From NCBI GenBank assembly GCA_963678305.2, contig CAXXVV010000017.1, positions 496,001 through 560,000 on the forward strand: 64,000 nucleotides of DNA, in the 5' to 3' direction. Of this stretch, positions 16,187-23,875 are shown piece after piece. Position 1 is the stretch's first letter; every line of letters starts with the position of its first letter. The position numbers and the translations under genes are program-made. The notes under the pieces were generated by a model, which worked only from the letters and a program-made list of their open reading frames with translations, made no database searches and had not been told where the DNA came from. The DNA is from G963676655 sp963678305. Lineage in GTDB: Bacteria > Verrucomicrobiota > Lentisphaeria > Victivallales > Victivallaceae.

Positions 16187-16645
16187 TTGAAAGCATTTGA
16201 ATATGCGATAAAAATGGAAATGGACTGTATAAAATTCTATCAGAACACAGCCAATCAAGCCATCCACCCGGAATTAAAAATTTTTTGGGAGTTAATGATC
16301 GACCATGAAATAAAACACTACGATTTCTTCGCTTTGTTTGGACGAAGCTCTATACAGGATGAGATGCCGATGTTTACAGACGGAGACTCAGATAATGTCT
16401 TTCCGGATTTGTTGAACTCGATGAAACAGTTCAACTTTTCAAATCAGGATATTAAATCCCTTGAAAAAACTTTAGTAATTGAAAGACAAACAGAAAAATT
16501 TTACCGAGGCTGGGTTCAGGATGTATATGATGAAAAATTAAAAAAACAAATTTTGATTATAGCTGATGAAGAACAAAGGCATATGACTTTTCTTGACGAG
16601 CTGATGGGCCATATCAATCAGATCGACAAAATAAAAGAAAATTAG
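16187..16645 (+). CDS. Ferritin-like (rubrerythrin-related) diiron protein
   Basis: 152 residues starting at TTG 16187; AAGGAG eight bases upstream decides this start, and no in-frame ATG precedes it. A four-helix bundle is predicted, with Glu/His metal-ligand pairs of the erythrin family: EMDCIKFYQ, DHEIKHYDFF, IERQTEKFY and DEEQRHMTFL (E-x2-H type in helices 2 and 4). There is no rubredoxin Cys tail. Such proteins consume peroxide or handle iron in anaerobes. It is behind sigma-54-type promoter P2, in line with an oxidative-stress role. Confidence 0.85.
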   Translation: MKAFEYAIKMEMDCIKFYQNTANQAIHPELKIFWELMIDHEIKHYDFFALFGRSSIQDEMPMFTDGDSDNVFPDLLNSMKQFNFSNQDIKSLEKTLVIERQTEKFYRGWVQDVYDEKLKKQILIIADEEQRHMTFLDELMGHINQIDKIKEN

Positions 16646-16919
16646 AAATCCTTCCAGGAAATGACCTTCGTCAGTCCGACTGTATCAAAGTGAGATGGTC
16701 AAGGTGTGTCATAATGCATATCAGCCGGCAAAAACCAGGAACTACTTCATCTTTTTTTGTGACTTACCGGTACTGATTGATCAATATGAAACTTGTATTA
16801 ACGCCGTATCAATTCAACGCATTCATTATTGAGGGTAAACAACTTAAACATGTTACAACAACAAAAACACAGTATTCTGACAACACTTATTTTATCCCGC
16901 AGACAGGATTATGCCCTTC
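16646..16919. other. Non-coding gap before promoter P3
   Basis: About 270 bases with no supported reading frame or RNA gene. Only scattered short repeats (for example GTAAACAAC and TGTTACAAC near 16833-16860) that could be regulator sites; none is convincing. Confidence 0.4.
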
Positions 16920-16936
16920 CTGGCACGTTTCTTTCT
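16920..16936 (+). promoter_or_regulatory. Sigma-54-type (-24/-12) promoter P3
   Basis: CTGGCACGTTTCTTTCT: GG at 16922-16923 and TC at 16934-16935 with ten bases between. It differs from P2 at two positions. It lies about 55 bases upstream of the superoxide reductase gene. Confidence 0.75.
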
Positions 16937-16990
16937 AAAACAATAATACCCCCCGTACTGAAAACAAGAAAATAACCAAGGAGAACAGTC

Positions 16991-17386
16991 ATGAGTTGTT
17001 TATGTGAACTTATTCAGCATGATGATTGGAAAACTGAAAAACATGTACCGGTAATTGATGCTCCTGACGAAGCCGCCGCCGGTGAAAATATTAAAGTTTG
17101 CGTCAGCGTCGGGAAGGAAGTAGCCCATCCCAACAAAACGGAACATCATATTCGATGGATTGCGGTTTATTTCAAACCGGAAGACGGCAAGTTCCCGATC
17201 GAAATCGGCAGAGTTGAATTCTGCGCGCATGGCGAATCCGCCGCCGGACCTGACAGCAGCGGAGTCTATACCCATCATTGTGCCGCAATCTGTTTCAAAA
17301 CAGAAAAATCCGGATCAATTATCGCCGCCAGTTACTGCAATATCCACGGATTATGGGAGAGTTGCAAAGAACTGCAAATCAAATAA
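16991..17386 (+). CDS. Superoxide reductase (neelaredoxin/desulfoferrodoxin family)
   Basis: 131 residues, the size of the one-iron (class II, neelaredoxin) type. The Fe(His)4Cys centre ligands are visible: EKHVPVI near residue 17, HPNKTEHHIRWI near 47, and CNIHGLW near 116. The N-terminal MSCLCEL has two Cys but not the CxxC...CC of a full desulforedoxin centre. It reduces superoxide to H2O2 in the cytoplasm of anaerobes; the peroxidases nearby could remove the product. AAGGAGA precedes the ATG. Likely co-transcribed with the ferredoxin 26 bases downstream, from promoter P3. Confidence 0.93.
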   Translation: MSCLCELIQHDDWKTEKHVPVIDAPDEAAAGENIKVCVSVGKEVAHPNKTEHHIRWIAVYFKPEDGKFPIEIGRVEFCAHGESAAGPDSSGVYTHHCAAICFKTEKSGSIIAASYCNIHGLWESCKELQIK

Positions 17387-17412
17387 CAAGTAATCAATGC
17401 AGGACCCGTATT

Positions 17413-17604
17413 ATGAAAGCGACAGTCGACCCGGAAGTTTGTATCGGATGCAAATTCTGTGTCCGAATTTGCCCGGAAGTTTTTGAAATGGATGGAAACA
17501 TTGCAAAAGTAAGAATGGAAAACATACCTCCTGAAGCCGAAGGCAGCTGTCTTGAAGCAGTTCAAATTGAAGGCTGCCCGGTGGATGCCATTTTACTTGA
17601 GTAA
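17413..17604 (+). CDS. Single-cluster [4Fe-4S] ferredoxin
   Basis: 63 residues from ATG 17413 (GCAGGA upstream). CIGCKFCVRICP at residues 10-21 gives the C-x2-C-x2-C block, and the distal ligand is in GCPVDAI near 57, as in Thermotoga/Desulfovibrio monocluster ferredoxins. It carries electrons in the cytoplasm. Placed directly after superoxide reductase, it is a plausible electron donor to it; the hydrogenase is another candidate partner. Confidence 0.92.
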   Translation: MKATVDPEVCIGCKFCVRICPEVFEMDGNIAKVRMENIPPEAEGSCLEAVQIEGCPVDAILLE

Positions 17605-17770
17605 GTTTTCCGGGTTGCAAATATGGCCCTGCTATTTTTTTATCAATAAATCTACAGGGATTTTTTTGTCAAAAAGCATGTGATAATCTTAACGACCCCT
17701 TGAGATATATTATTTTGCTGATAGTCAAAAAAGTTTGTCCTGTTTGATATAAGGCTTGTAATCAAGCCGC

Positions 17771-17798
17771 AGCCGGTCATTTGGCCGGCTGTTTTTTT
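17771..17798 (+). terminator. Intrinsic terminator after the superoxide reductase-ferredoxin unit
   Basis: AGCCGGTC-ATTT-GGCCGGCT (8 bp with one G-T pair) followed by GTTTTTTT. A second small hairpin GGCTTG/CAAGCC lies at 17753-17768. The gap 17605-17752 shows no gene. Confidence 0.85.
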
Positions 17799-17804
17799 CA
17801 GATT

Positions 17805-18890
17805 TCAAATATTTCCGACAATTATATCGGCCAGTCGTCGACTCAAAATTTCACGCTTATCATCATCAACCAGACTGAACCGGTTGCCGTCATTCGGCGT
17901 ACTCAGATAATTCCATGTGCAATATGGTATATTATGTTCACGCAGGAGCGAAATAAAATCAGCCATATAGTTTTCCCGATATTCAAGCGGACAGTGCCGG
18001 ATTGTTCCAAATTCCCCGCACCAGACAATCCGGTCGGGATTTGCCGTCATATACTCGAAAACAGGAGACAGTTCATTGCGAATGAAATCCTTATCCATGC
18101 GCGTCCAGCCGTTGTAGTACTCTTTCTCGCCATTAACGAATTCTCGAAATTCATTGTAAGGGGCAATATCTCCAGGGTATGCCATGCGCCGGTTATAGTA
18201 CAAAGGCCCCGCCTGCAATACGCCTTGCTGATGCGTAAACTCAAAGGGAGTATAAAAATGCCAGGTAAAAATGATGTCGTCATCATAACCGGTCAGATAT
18301 TGCAAAGCGTTATAACTGTTCCAGTTGATACCACCGATAATGATCTGGCGAGTGGGATTAACTGCCTTTATGGCACGTATAGTTTTTTGCGCGAGATTAT
18401 TCCATTGCTCAGGCGGAATGTTTCGAACTTCATTTAACAGTTCAAACGCAATTCCCGGCTGATTACTGTAGCGCTTTTCAATCGTCACCCACAGGGCTGT
18501 AAAACGTTCCTGCAATTCAACTGAATCCATCAGCGAAACGTCTTCCTTGATGTCGCAGTAGTTGCCAATTGCTTTATGCAGGTTGAAAACAATATTCAAC
18601 CCGGCGTTTTGGCTCCAGACGATAAAGCGGTCAAGGATATCCCATATCTGATCACGATACCTTCCCGGCGCTTCCTCCAGAACGATCTGGTCGAAACCGA
18701 GCCGAATATGATCGACTCCCAGCGACGCGATATAATCAATATCCTTTCGGGTGATATAAGATTCGAAATGCTCAAAATCTCCCGGTGATAGTTTCATCCG
18801 CCATTCATCAGGCAGCACGTTGAAGCGTTTATAGTTGGTCAGCCAGCCGCCGATTCCCATACCACATGTGAATCCCGTAAATTCCTTCAT
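17805..18890 (-). CDS. Glycoside hydrolase family 5-like (cellulase fold) enzyme
   Basis: 361 residues, a TIM barrel. The acid/base Glu lies in FELLNEV near residue 155 and the nucleophile Glu in VWCGEFGT near 295. HIRLGFD and NLHKAIGNYCD match the GH5 barrel strands. There is no signal peptide, so it likely acts on imported oligosaccharides, such as beta-glucans or mannans, in the cytoplasm. AGGAGA precedes ATG 18890. Last gene of a LacI-SMR-GH5 operon reading leftward, controlled by the twin operators at 20368-20440. Confidence 0.88.
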   Translation of the reverse strand: MKEFTGFTCGMGIGGWLTNYKRFNVLPDEWRMKLSPGDFEHFESYITRKDIDYIASLGVDHIRLGFDQIVLEEAPGRYRDQIWDILDRFIVWSQNAGLNIVFNLHKAIGNYCDIKEDVSLMDSVELQERFTALWVTIEKRYSNQPGIAFELLNEVRNIPPEQWNNLAQKTIRAIKAVNPTRQIIIGGINWNSYNALQYLTGYDDDIIFTWHFYTPFEFTHQQGVLQAGPLYYNRRMAYPGDIAPYNEFREFVNGEKEYYNGWTRMDKDFIRNELSPVFEYMTANPDRIVWCGEFGTIRHCPLEYRENYMADFISLLREHNIPYCTWNYLSTPNDGNRFSLVDDDKREILSRRLADIIVGNI

Positions 18891-18952
18891 GAATTATCTC
18901 CTCTTGTCTACAAAAAAATGAAGTTGTAAAAAAGCAAATTTAAAAGTAATTT

Positions 18953-19288
18953 TCAAACTTCCAGCTGATTGCCGTAAAGAGACACGATCAAAATGCCAAT
19001 CAGGATCATGGAAATACCACCCCATTGGATAAGGTTTAATTTAGAGTTATACACCAGAATAAACGCGATCTGGATAAGAACAAAATACCCTCCGCGGCAA
19101 ATGGCTTCCCCGACATTCGGGTTTACCTGTTTATATACCAGCATCAAGAAATAAATACTGGTAATCCCCAGCAGATTCCCCAATATAAACCCCAGCGTCC
19201 AATATTCCCGATGAACCGCTCCCAACTTGAAAAGCAGACCGGCTCCGACCTGAAGCATAAAAAACATACATATAGCAAAATACAACAT
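18953..19288 (-). CDS. Small four-helix membrane transporter (SMR/DMT-like)
   Basis: 111 residues with four hydrophobic helices: residues 1-20, about 30-50, 64-82 and 86-106. This is the size and layout of small multidrug resistance or half-EamA proteins. An N-terminal Glu equivalent to EmrE Glu14 is not seen, so drug efflux is doubtful. Position between a LacI regulator and a cytoplasmic GH5 suggests a role linked to sugar handling. Closest named family: DMT superfamily. Confidence 0.7.
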   Translation of the reverse strand: MLYFAICMFFMLQVGAGLLFKLGAVHREYWTLGFILGNLLGITSIYFLMLVYKQVNPNVGEAICRGGYFVLIQIAFILVYNSKLNLIQWGGISMILIGILIVSLYGNQLEV

Positions 19289-19348
19289 TTCAAAGGTTCC
19301 CGCTGCATGGTATTAAAAGAATATCACAATCAAATTACTTCTAATGTC

Positions 19349-20353
19349 TTATTCCCCGATCGTATTTCCGGCATGAAAACGGCAGGCGAAAGTATATTCA
19401 CCGGACCTACAAACATCTTCAGAGCACAAAATTTCGATAACCCTGGCGGCTTGTGACTTGTTATCCGGGTAAAAGCGGGTGACATCCACATGAAAAGAGT
19501 AGTCCGGCAAATCCTGGGTAAAACCGATTAAAGCCAACTTTTCCGGGACGGATATCCCAAGCCCCGCGGTACAATTCAAAAATTGTCTGCACATTTTCTC
19601 ATCGCTGCATATCCAGGCGCAGTGACCGCCTTTTTGCAATTTGCGCTTCAAACCTGATAAATCGCAGAAACAATCGCTCACTACATCATCTTCCAATGAA
19701 AAATCCGGCTTTACCGATGTTATTTCTGTCAACATCTCCCTGATGCGGCGAATATTCACCTCTTCCATTTGTTTTATTCTCTTCACAATCCCCAAACCGC
19801 CGAAGAAGCCTATCCGGTTGTATCCGCGTTTTTCCAGCAGCTTGACCGCTTTCCCGGCCGCCTTGCGGTAATCGGGAAAGATCAACGGTCCGGCATAAGC
19901 ATCACATTCTCCAAGACAAACAACCCGGATTCCAGAGTTCAGCAGTTTTTCCACCAGTTCTTTCTGAAAGGAACTGACCCCGGCAATGATCACGGCAAAA
20001 GGTTTCAGGCTTAAACAACGTTCCAGGTTCACCCTGCATTGGCCGAACAGCGTCATCGGGGAAAAGCCGTTTGAAATCACCTCTTCCAGCACCAACCGGA
20101 GCAAATCCTGATCATACTTGCGCTCGAGTATAGACGTTGAAGCAATAAACACAACTGATTTTCCCGGCTCAGGCAGCTTCAGCCGATTCTTCAAACTGTT
20201 GCTGCGCCAGCCAATGTCTTCAATATATTGCAAGACTTTGCGCCGGACTTCATCTTTCACTCCCGGTTGGGAATTCACCACCCGGGAAACGGTCCCAAGC
20301 CCCACGCCGCAATCCCGTGCAATATCTTTAATGGTTATTTTCTTTGGGCTCAT
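19349..20353 (-). CDS. LacI-family transcription regulator
   Basis: 334 residues. The N-terminal LacI helix-turn-helix and hinge are ITIKDIARDCGVGLGTVSRV, then NSQPGVKDEVRRKVLQYIE. The rest is the periplasmic-binding-protein fold (CLGECDAYAGPLIFPDY; GYNRIGFFGG; LALIGFTQDLPDYS). It is probably a repressor released by a sugar derived from the GH5 substrate. Its own promoter region contains two identical perfect palindromes. Sixty bases separate it from the SMR-like gene, so the three genes form one leftward operon. Confidence 0.93.
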   Translation of the reverse strand: MSPKKITIKDIARDCGVGLGTVSRVVNSQPGVKDEVRRKVLQYIEDIGWRSNSLKNRLKLPEPGKSVVFIASTSILERKYDQDLLRLVLEEVISNGFSPMTLFGQCRVNLERCLSLKPFAVIIAGVSSFQKELVEKLLNSGIRVVCLGECDAYAGPLIFPDYRKAAGKAVKLLEKRGYNRIGFFGGLGIVKRIKQMEEVNIRRIREMLTEITSVKPDFSLEDDVVSDCFCDLSGLKRKLQKGGHCAWICSDEKMCRQFLNCTAGLGISVPEKLALIGFTQDLPDYSFHVDVTRFYPDNKSQAARVIEILCSEDVCRSGEYTFACRFHAGNTIGE

Positions 20354-20367
20354 TCAACCTTTCCTTT

Positions 20368-20440
20368 CTGGAAATATTTCCAGTTTCATAATACATGCTG
20401 AAACGAAAAAAACAACGTAAAACTGGAAATATTTCCAGTT
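20368..20440 (-). promoter_or_regulatory. Twin LacI-type operators flanking a promoter
   Basis: CTGGAAATATTTCCAG occurs perfectly at 20368-20383 and 20423-20438; the second extends to the 20-bp palindrome AACTGGAAATATTTCCAGTT at 20421-20440. The centres are 55 bp apart. Between them, on the minus strand, lies a TATTAT -10 (TGTATTAT) with a T-rich -35 region. This fits cooperative looping repression of the LacI-SMR-GH5 operon. Confidence 0.85.
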
Positions 20441-20624
20441 TTTTTTCAAATACATTCTCAGACCGATGACATAGCACTACAGGTAACACAATTGTTTCCA
20501 ACGCATTATATAATTTTAACAAATTACATGATGGTATTTTATGATATTTATGTGGTGTTAACCATTTTTGATCATCATCAAGAAAAAGAAGCTGCATTAT
20601 TTTGAATTTTTTCTTTCGTAAATT

Positions 20625-21055
20625 AAGGGAAACTCTTAAAATCGGTTCCGAAATGAAAAATTGTTTAGTTGCCCGATGCGGCGACGGATTGTAAGTTCGC
20701 GCATAGCAGCGCTATGCAGCGGTTTTACAAACTAAGTCCGCTCGGAGTAAATAAGCAATTTTACCGGAAATTGTAATCCTTCAGTCGGCAGGCCAGCAAC
20801 TCATGCTCTCCGTTCAACGTCTTTGATTTAAGCAGCTACGCGCTTGAAATCAATGACATCACTTCGAGCAAAATGATGTTACTGCGTCATACGTTGCATG
20901 ACAAATGCGCTTTGCTTACTTTCGCCTTCGGCGACCAGCATCTCGTTGCTGGACCACGCCCGCGTACGACGCTGTGCGGTATAACTGCTACGCAGAGTTT
21001 TTTATAAAATGGACTGACCGATTACCGGAAATTTCAATTTTTAGAGTTTTCCTTA
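20625..21055. mobile_element. 431-bp element with 19-bp terminal inverted repeats
   Basis: TAAGGGAAACTCTTAAAAT at 20625-20643 is matched in inverted orientation at 21037-21055 (17 of 19 positions). The interior has no gene and is rich in hairpins, including GCATAGC-AGC-GCTATGC near 20702-20718 and the whole of structured repeat copy 2. This looks like a MITE or the remnant of an insertion sequence. The rest of the 20441-21066 gap is AT-rich with nothing recognisable. Confidence 0.5.
20783..20957 (+). repeat. Structured repeat copy 2 (about 175 bp, multi-hairpin)
   Basis: Same order as copy 1: AGTCGGCA, GTTCAACG, a long stem TTGATTTAAG / CTTGAAATCAA (one bulge), an ACATCACTTCG linker, CTTTCGCC-TTC-GGCGA and CCAGCA / TGCTGG (20935-20940 with 20947-20952). 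The copies share linkers while stems differ but still pair. It lies inside the inverted-repeat element at 20625-21055, whereas copy 1 has no such flanks. Confidence 0.55.
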
Positions 21056-21066
21056 GATCAAACCTC

Positions 21067-21125
21067 TTGACAAATCAGAAAAAGACTGTATTCTTAATTG
21101 CATGAACAAAAAATTGTTCATGCAA
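21067..21125 (+). promoter_or_regulatory. Promoter with GntR operator for the propeller-enzyme gene
   Basis: TTGACA (21067-21072), 16 bases, TATTCT (21089-21094). A perfect palindrome TTGCATGAAC-N8-GTTCATGCAA (21098-21125) immediately downstream covers the transcription start. Its core CATGAAC-N8-GTTCATG is identical to the operator at 22700-22721. Confidence 0.8.
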
Positions 21126-21161
21126 TTAATTTGAATGAAATAACCAGAAAAAGGCTGAAAA

Positions 21162-22499
21162 ATGGTTACACCATATGACATCGGAATGAAGCGGGAACTT
21201 TTCATTGATGATTTTCTGATGGAACAGAAAAACGGGGACCTGGCTTTTAAACTCCATTCACCGGTTGCTCACCCCCCGGAGTCCAGCAGTCCGATAGGGC
21301 ACTATCAAACAGTGATCAAAGACGGGGACCTTTTGCGCCGGTACTACAGAGGAAACTTTTCCAATTACACCGGAGTGGACAGCCCCTACCCGCCCACTGA
21401 AGGCTTTGTCGGGGAATTTACCGGTTATGCCGAAAGCAAAGATGGAAGTCACTGGACCACGCCGAAAGTTAATTGTTATGAATGCTCGGTTCCGAATGTC
21501 ATAAGATGCGTGGTCGACAAAACCCACTACGGGGAAACCCACAACTTCACCCCGTTTCTGGATACCAACCCGAACTGTAAAGCCTCGGAACGTTACAAGG
21601 CGTTGGGAGGTATTTTCGAGCAAGGCGGGTTATTCGCTTTTTATTCAAGCGACGGAATAAATTTTCATCCATACAAAAAAAAGCCGGTAATTAAGCCGGA
21701 GAAAAAATTTGATTACGCTTTCGACTCCCAGAATTCCTGCTTTTATTCCGAAATTGAGCAACAATACGTTCTCTATTTCAGGGTGAACCTGACCAAAGAC
21801 GGGAGAAAATTGCGGACTGTCTGCCGGGCCGTTTCCCGGGACTGTCTCAAGTGGAGCAAATTTCAGGAACTTGATGTCAACCGGGAAAATGAGCATCTGT
21901 ATGTCAGCGGAATTCATCCTTACTGCCGGGCAAACCATTATTACGTCGGAACGATGACCCGTTTTTTTGAGGACCGCGGCGCCGCAACCGATATTTCACT
22001 GTGTTTTTCCCGGTCCGGGGGACCGATTCTGCGTCCGTTTCCCGGAGCATGGATAACTCCCGGCATGGACCCGGCAAGATGGGGAAACCGCTCCAATTAT
22101 CTGGCGCTTAATATCATTCAAACCGCGGAAGATGAATTATCCATGTACCACAACCGCAGTCAGGTGCGTTATACATTGCGGCCGGACGGCTTCATATCGT
22201 TAAACGCCGGAATCGATGGCGGAGAGTGGCAATCAAAAGTACTCCTCTATCCCGGCGGGCATTTGGAATTTAATGTCGCTACCTCCGCCGGCGGCATGTT
22301 TGCGGTTGAACTTCAGGATGAAAATGGGACTCCGGTCCCCGGTTGTACCTTTGCTGAATCCAGAAAGTTCTACGGCGATACCCTGACTTATCGTCCGGAG
22401 TGGAATAACGGTAAAATTCCGCTGCGGAAAAATCAGCCGTTCCGACTCCGGTGCAGGATGCTTGAAGCCGATCTATACAGTTTTATTTTCAGTAAATAA
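21162..22499 (+). CDS. Putative glycoside hydrolase-like protein (five-bladed-propeller type)
   Basis: 445 residues, no signal peptide. The start RELFIDDFLME, near residue 10, is typical of Planctomycetes/Lentisphaerota proteins related to GH32/43/68-like beta propellers. Repeated blade-like segments follow (YAESKDGSHWTTPKV; FYSSDGINFHPYKKK; AVSRDCLKWSKFQEL; NEHLYVSGIHPYC). From about residue 340 the C-terminus is a beta-sandwich. Catalytic acids cannot be fixed by eye. Transcribed alone from a promoter carrying the same operator as the downstream GntR gene, so probably part of its regulon. Confidence 0.6.
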   Translation: MVTPYDIGMKRELFIDDFLMEQKNGDLAFKLHSPVAHPPESSSPIGHYQTVIKDGDLLRRYYRGNFSNYTGVDSPYPPTEGFVGEFTGYAESKDGSHWTTPKVNCYECSVPNVIRCVVDKTHYGETHNFTPFLDTNPNCKASERYKALGGIFEQGGLFAFYSSDGINFHPYKKKPVIKPEKKFDYAFDSQNSCFYSEIEQQYVLYFRVNLTKDGRKLRTVCRAVSRDCLKWSKFQELDVNRENEHLYVSGIHPYCRANHYYVGTMTRFFEDRGAATDISLCFSRSGGPILRPFPGAWITPGMDPARWGNRSNYLALNIIQTAEDELSMYHNRSQVRYTLRPDGFISLNAGIDGGEWQSKVLLYPGGHLEFNVATSAGGMFAVELQDENGTPVPGCTFAESRKFYGDTLTYRPEWNNGKIPLRKNQPFRLRCRMLEADLYSFIFSK

Positions 22500-22664
22500 C
22501 AATAATAATTTATATATAGTTGTATCGCAAAGATCTTGTTTTTAGAATGACATTTGCAGAGGGCATGATCGACGAATGAATTATGTCGTGTAATCCTGTT
22601 TATAAAGCTCGTAAACGACTTGAAATAAAAGATTTATTTTTTTGTTTTTTTTATTGTAACCCCC

Positions 22665-22721
22665 TTGACAAATCATTGAGAATGACATATAATTTAATCC
22701 ATGAACTACTTTTTGTTCATG
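22665..22721 (+). promoter_or_regulatory. Consensus promoter with GntR operator (autoregulatory)
   Basis: TTGACA (22665-22670), exactly 17 bases, TATAAT (22688-22693), then CATGAAC-N8-GTTCATG (22700-22721) at the transcription start. The core and 8-base spacing match the site upstream of 21162; only the loop differs. Confidence 0.85.
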
Positions 22722-22739
22722 CTAATAAGAAAGGCGCAA

Positions 22740-23840
22740 ATGGCTAATCACAAAAATAATCAGGGACAACAGACCGAACTGGTGAAAAACAGTTTGATCC
22801 GCTATATTCGGGATTGTAATCTGTCGGTTGGCGACAAACTGCCGACTCAGGCTGAACTGAGAAAAAAACTTAACGTCGGCAGTGAAACGATCCGTCGAGC
22901 CGTTTATTTTTTACGCGACAGCGGGATACTGGAATTACGCGGCAACAAAGGAATATTCTTAAGCAGCGAAAATGCTGACGGCAGCCTTGGACGGCAAATC
23001 GGCGTGGTTTGTATGCGGATACCCGCCTATACGTATGGCGTAAACCTGATTCAATGCATGGAATTGCAGCTGCATGACAGGGGTTGTCAACCGGTTATCT
23101 TTCTCAGAGATGACGCGGTCATGAATGAGCATGATTCCATATCGCTCTTTTCAGGGCTTCTGCGTAATATCCGGCAGCATCTTATCGACGGCTTGATAAC
23201 CACGGTGCCGCTGGATGATGAAACCATGAGGATATGCGCGAAAAATAATGTCCCGGTTTGCTACTTCGGCAACCATACCGAGTTTCCTCACCGGGTATTT
23301 TTCGATCAGTCGTTCTATTCCGACGGATTGAATGAACTGGTTCGGATTGGTTCTCGTAGACCGGGAATTATGTTTTCCGGTTATCCGGAGGGGGAGGAAA
23401 CAAAAAAACTTTTTCGTGAAGTAGCAGAGCCTTTACTGGGAGTAAAGCGATGGGAAAAATATCTGTTTTCCTTCAACCACCCTCCGCAGTTGCAAACTAC
23501 TCCGCAGCAGATGTGGGCAAGCTGGCAGGAGCTGGCCGACAGAATCATTGCCATGCCGGAAGAAGAGCGGCCTGACGGACTGTTCATCCCGGATGATTTC
23601 ATGACCAATTACATAGTTTGTTACCTGTTGCAGAAAAAGGTTCATATTCCTCCGGTAATTACCTATCGAAACCGGCAGATTCCGATTGGCATGCCTTTCG
23701 ATCTGGCAGGCTATTTCGAGGGGGATATTATGGAAACAGCCAGGCTGTCCGTCGATCTGCTGTTGCGCCAGATCAATGAGCCGGGCCTGAAACCGACAGA
23801 AATTTTTTATAAACCCGAATACATTGCTTTACAAAGTTAA
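22740..23840 (+). CDS. GntR-type regulator with LacI-like effector domain
   Basis: 366 residues from ATG 22740; AGAAAGG upstream, and the in-frame ATG at 22701 lies inside the operator. The winged helix is residues about 10-75 (GDKLPTQAELRKKLNVGSETIRRAV). An effector domain follows with periplasmic-binding-protein features (GVVCMRIPAYTYGVNLIQ; LFIPDDFMTNYIV). It is likely a sugar-responsive repressor. It heads a transcript that continues, after 35 bases, into the DUF4838 and ADP-ribosylglycohydrolase genes. Two identical operators mark its regulon. Confidence 0.9.
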   Translation: MANHKNNQGQQTELVKNSLIRYIRDCNLSVGDKLPTQAELRKKLNVGSETIRRAVYFLRDSGILELRGNKGIFLSSENADGSLGRQIGVVCMRIPAYTYGVNLIQCMELQLHDRGCQPVIFLRDDAVMNEHDSISLFSGLLRNIRQHLIDGLITTVPLDDETMRICAKNNVPVCYFGNHTEFPHRVFFDQSFYSDGLNELVRIGSRRPGIMFSGYPEGEETKKLFREVAEPLLGVKRWEKYLFSFNHPPQLQTTPQQMWASWQELADRIIAMPEEERPDGLFIPDDFMTNYIVCYLLQKKVHIPPVITYRNRQIPIGMPFDLAGYFEGDIMETARLSVDLLLRQINEPGLKPTEIFYKPEYIALQS

Positions 23841-23875
23841 TTAATAAACAATCTATTTAACAGAAGGAAATTTGT

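Noticed and set aside
15824..20957. Integron attC sites
   Set aside because: The repeats have GTTCAAC-like cores but not paired RYYYAAC/GTTRRRY ends, there is no integrase, and they do not flank cassettes.
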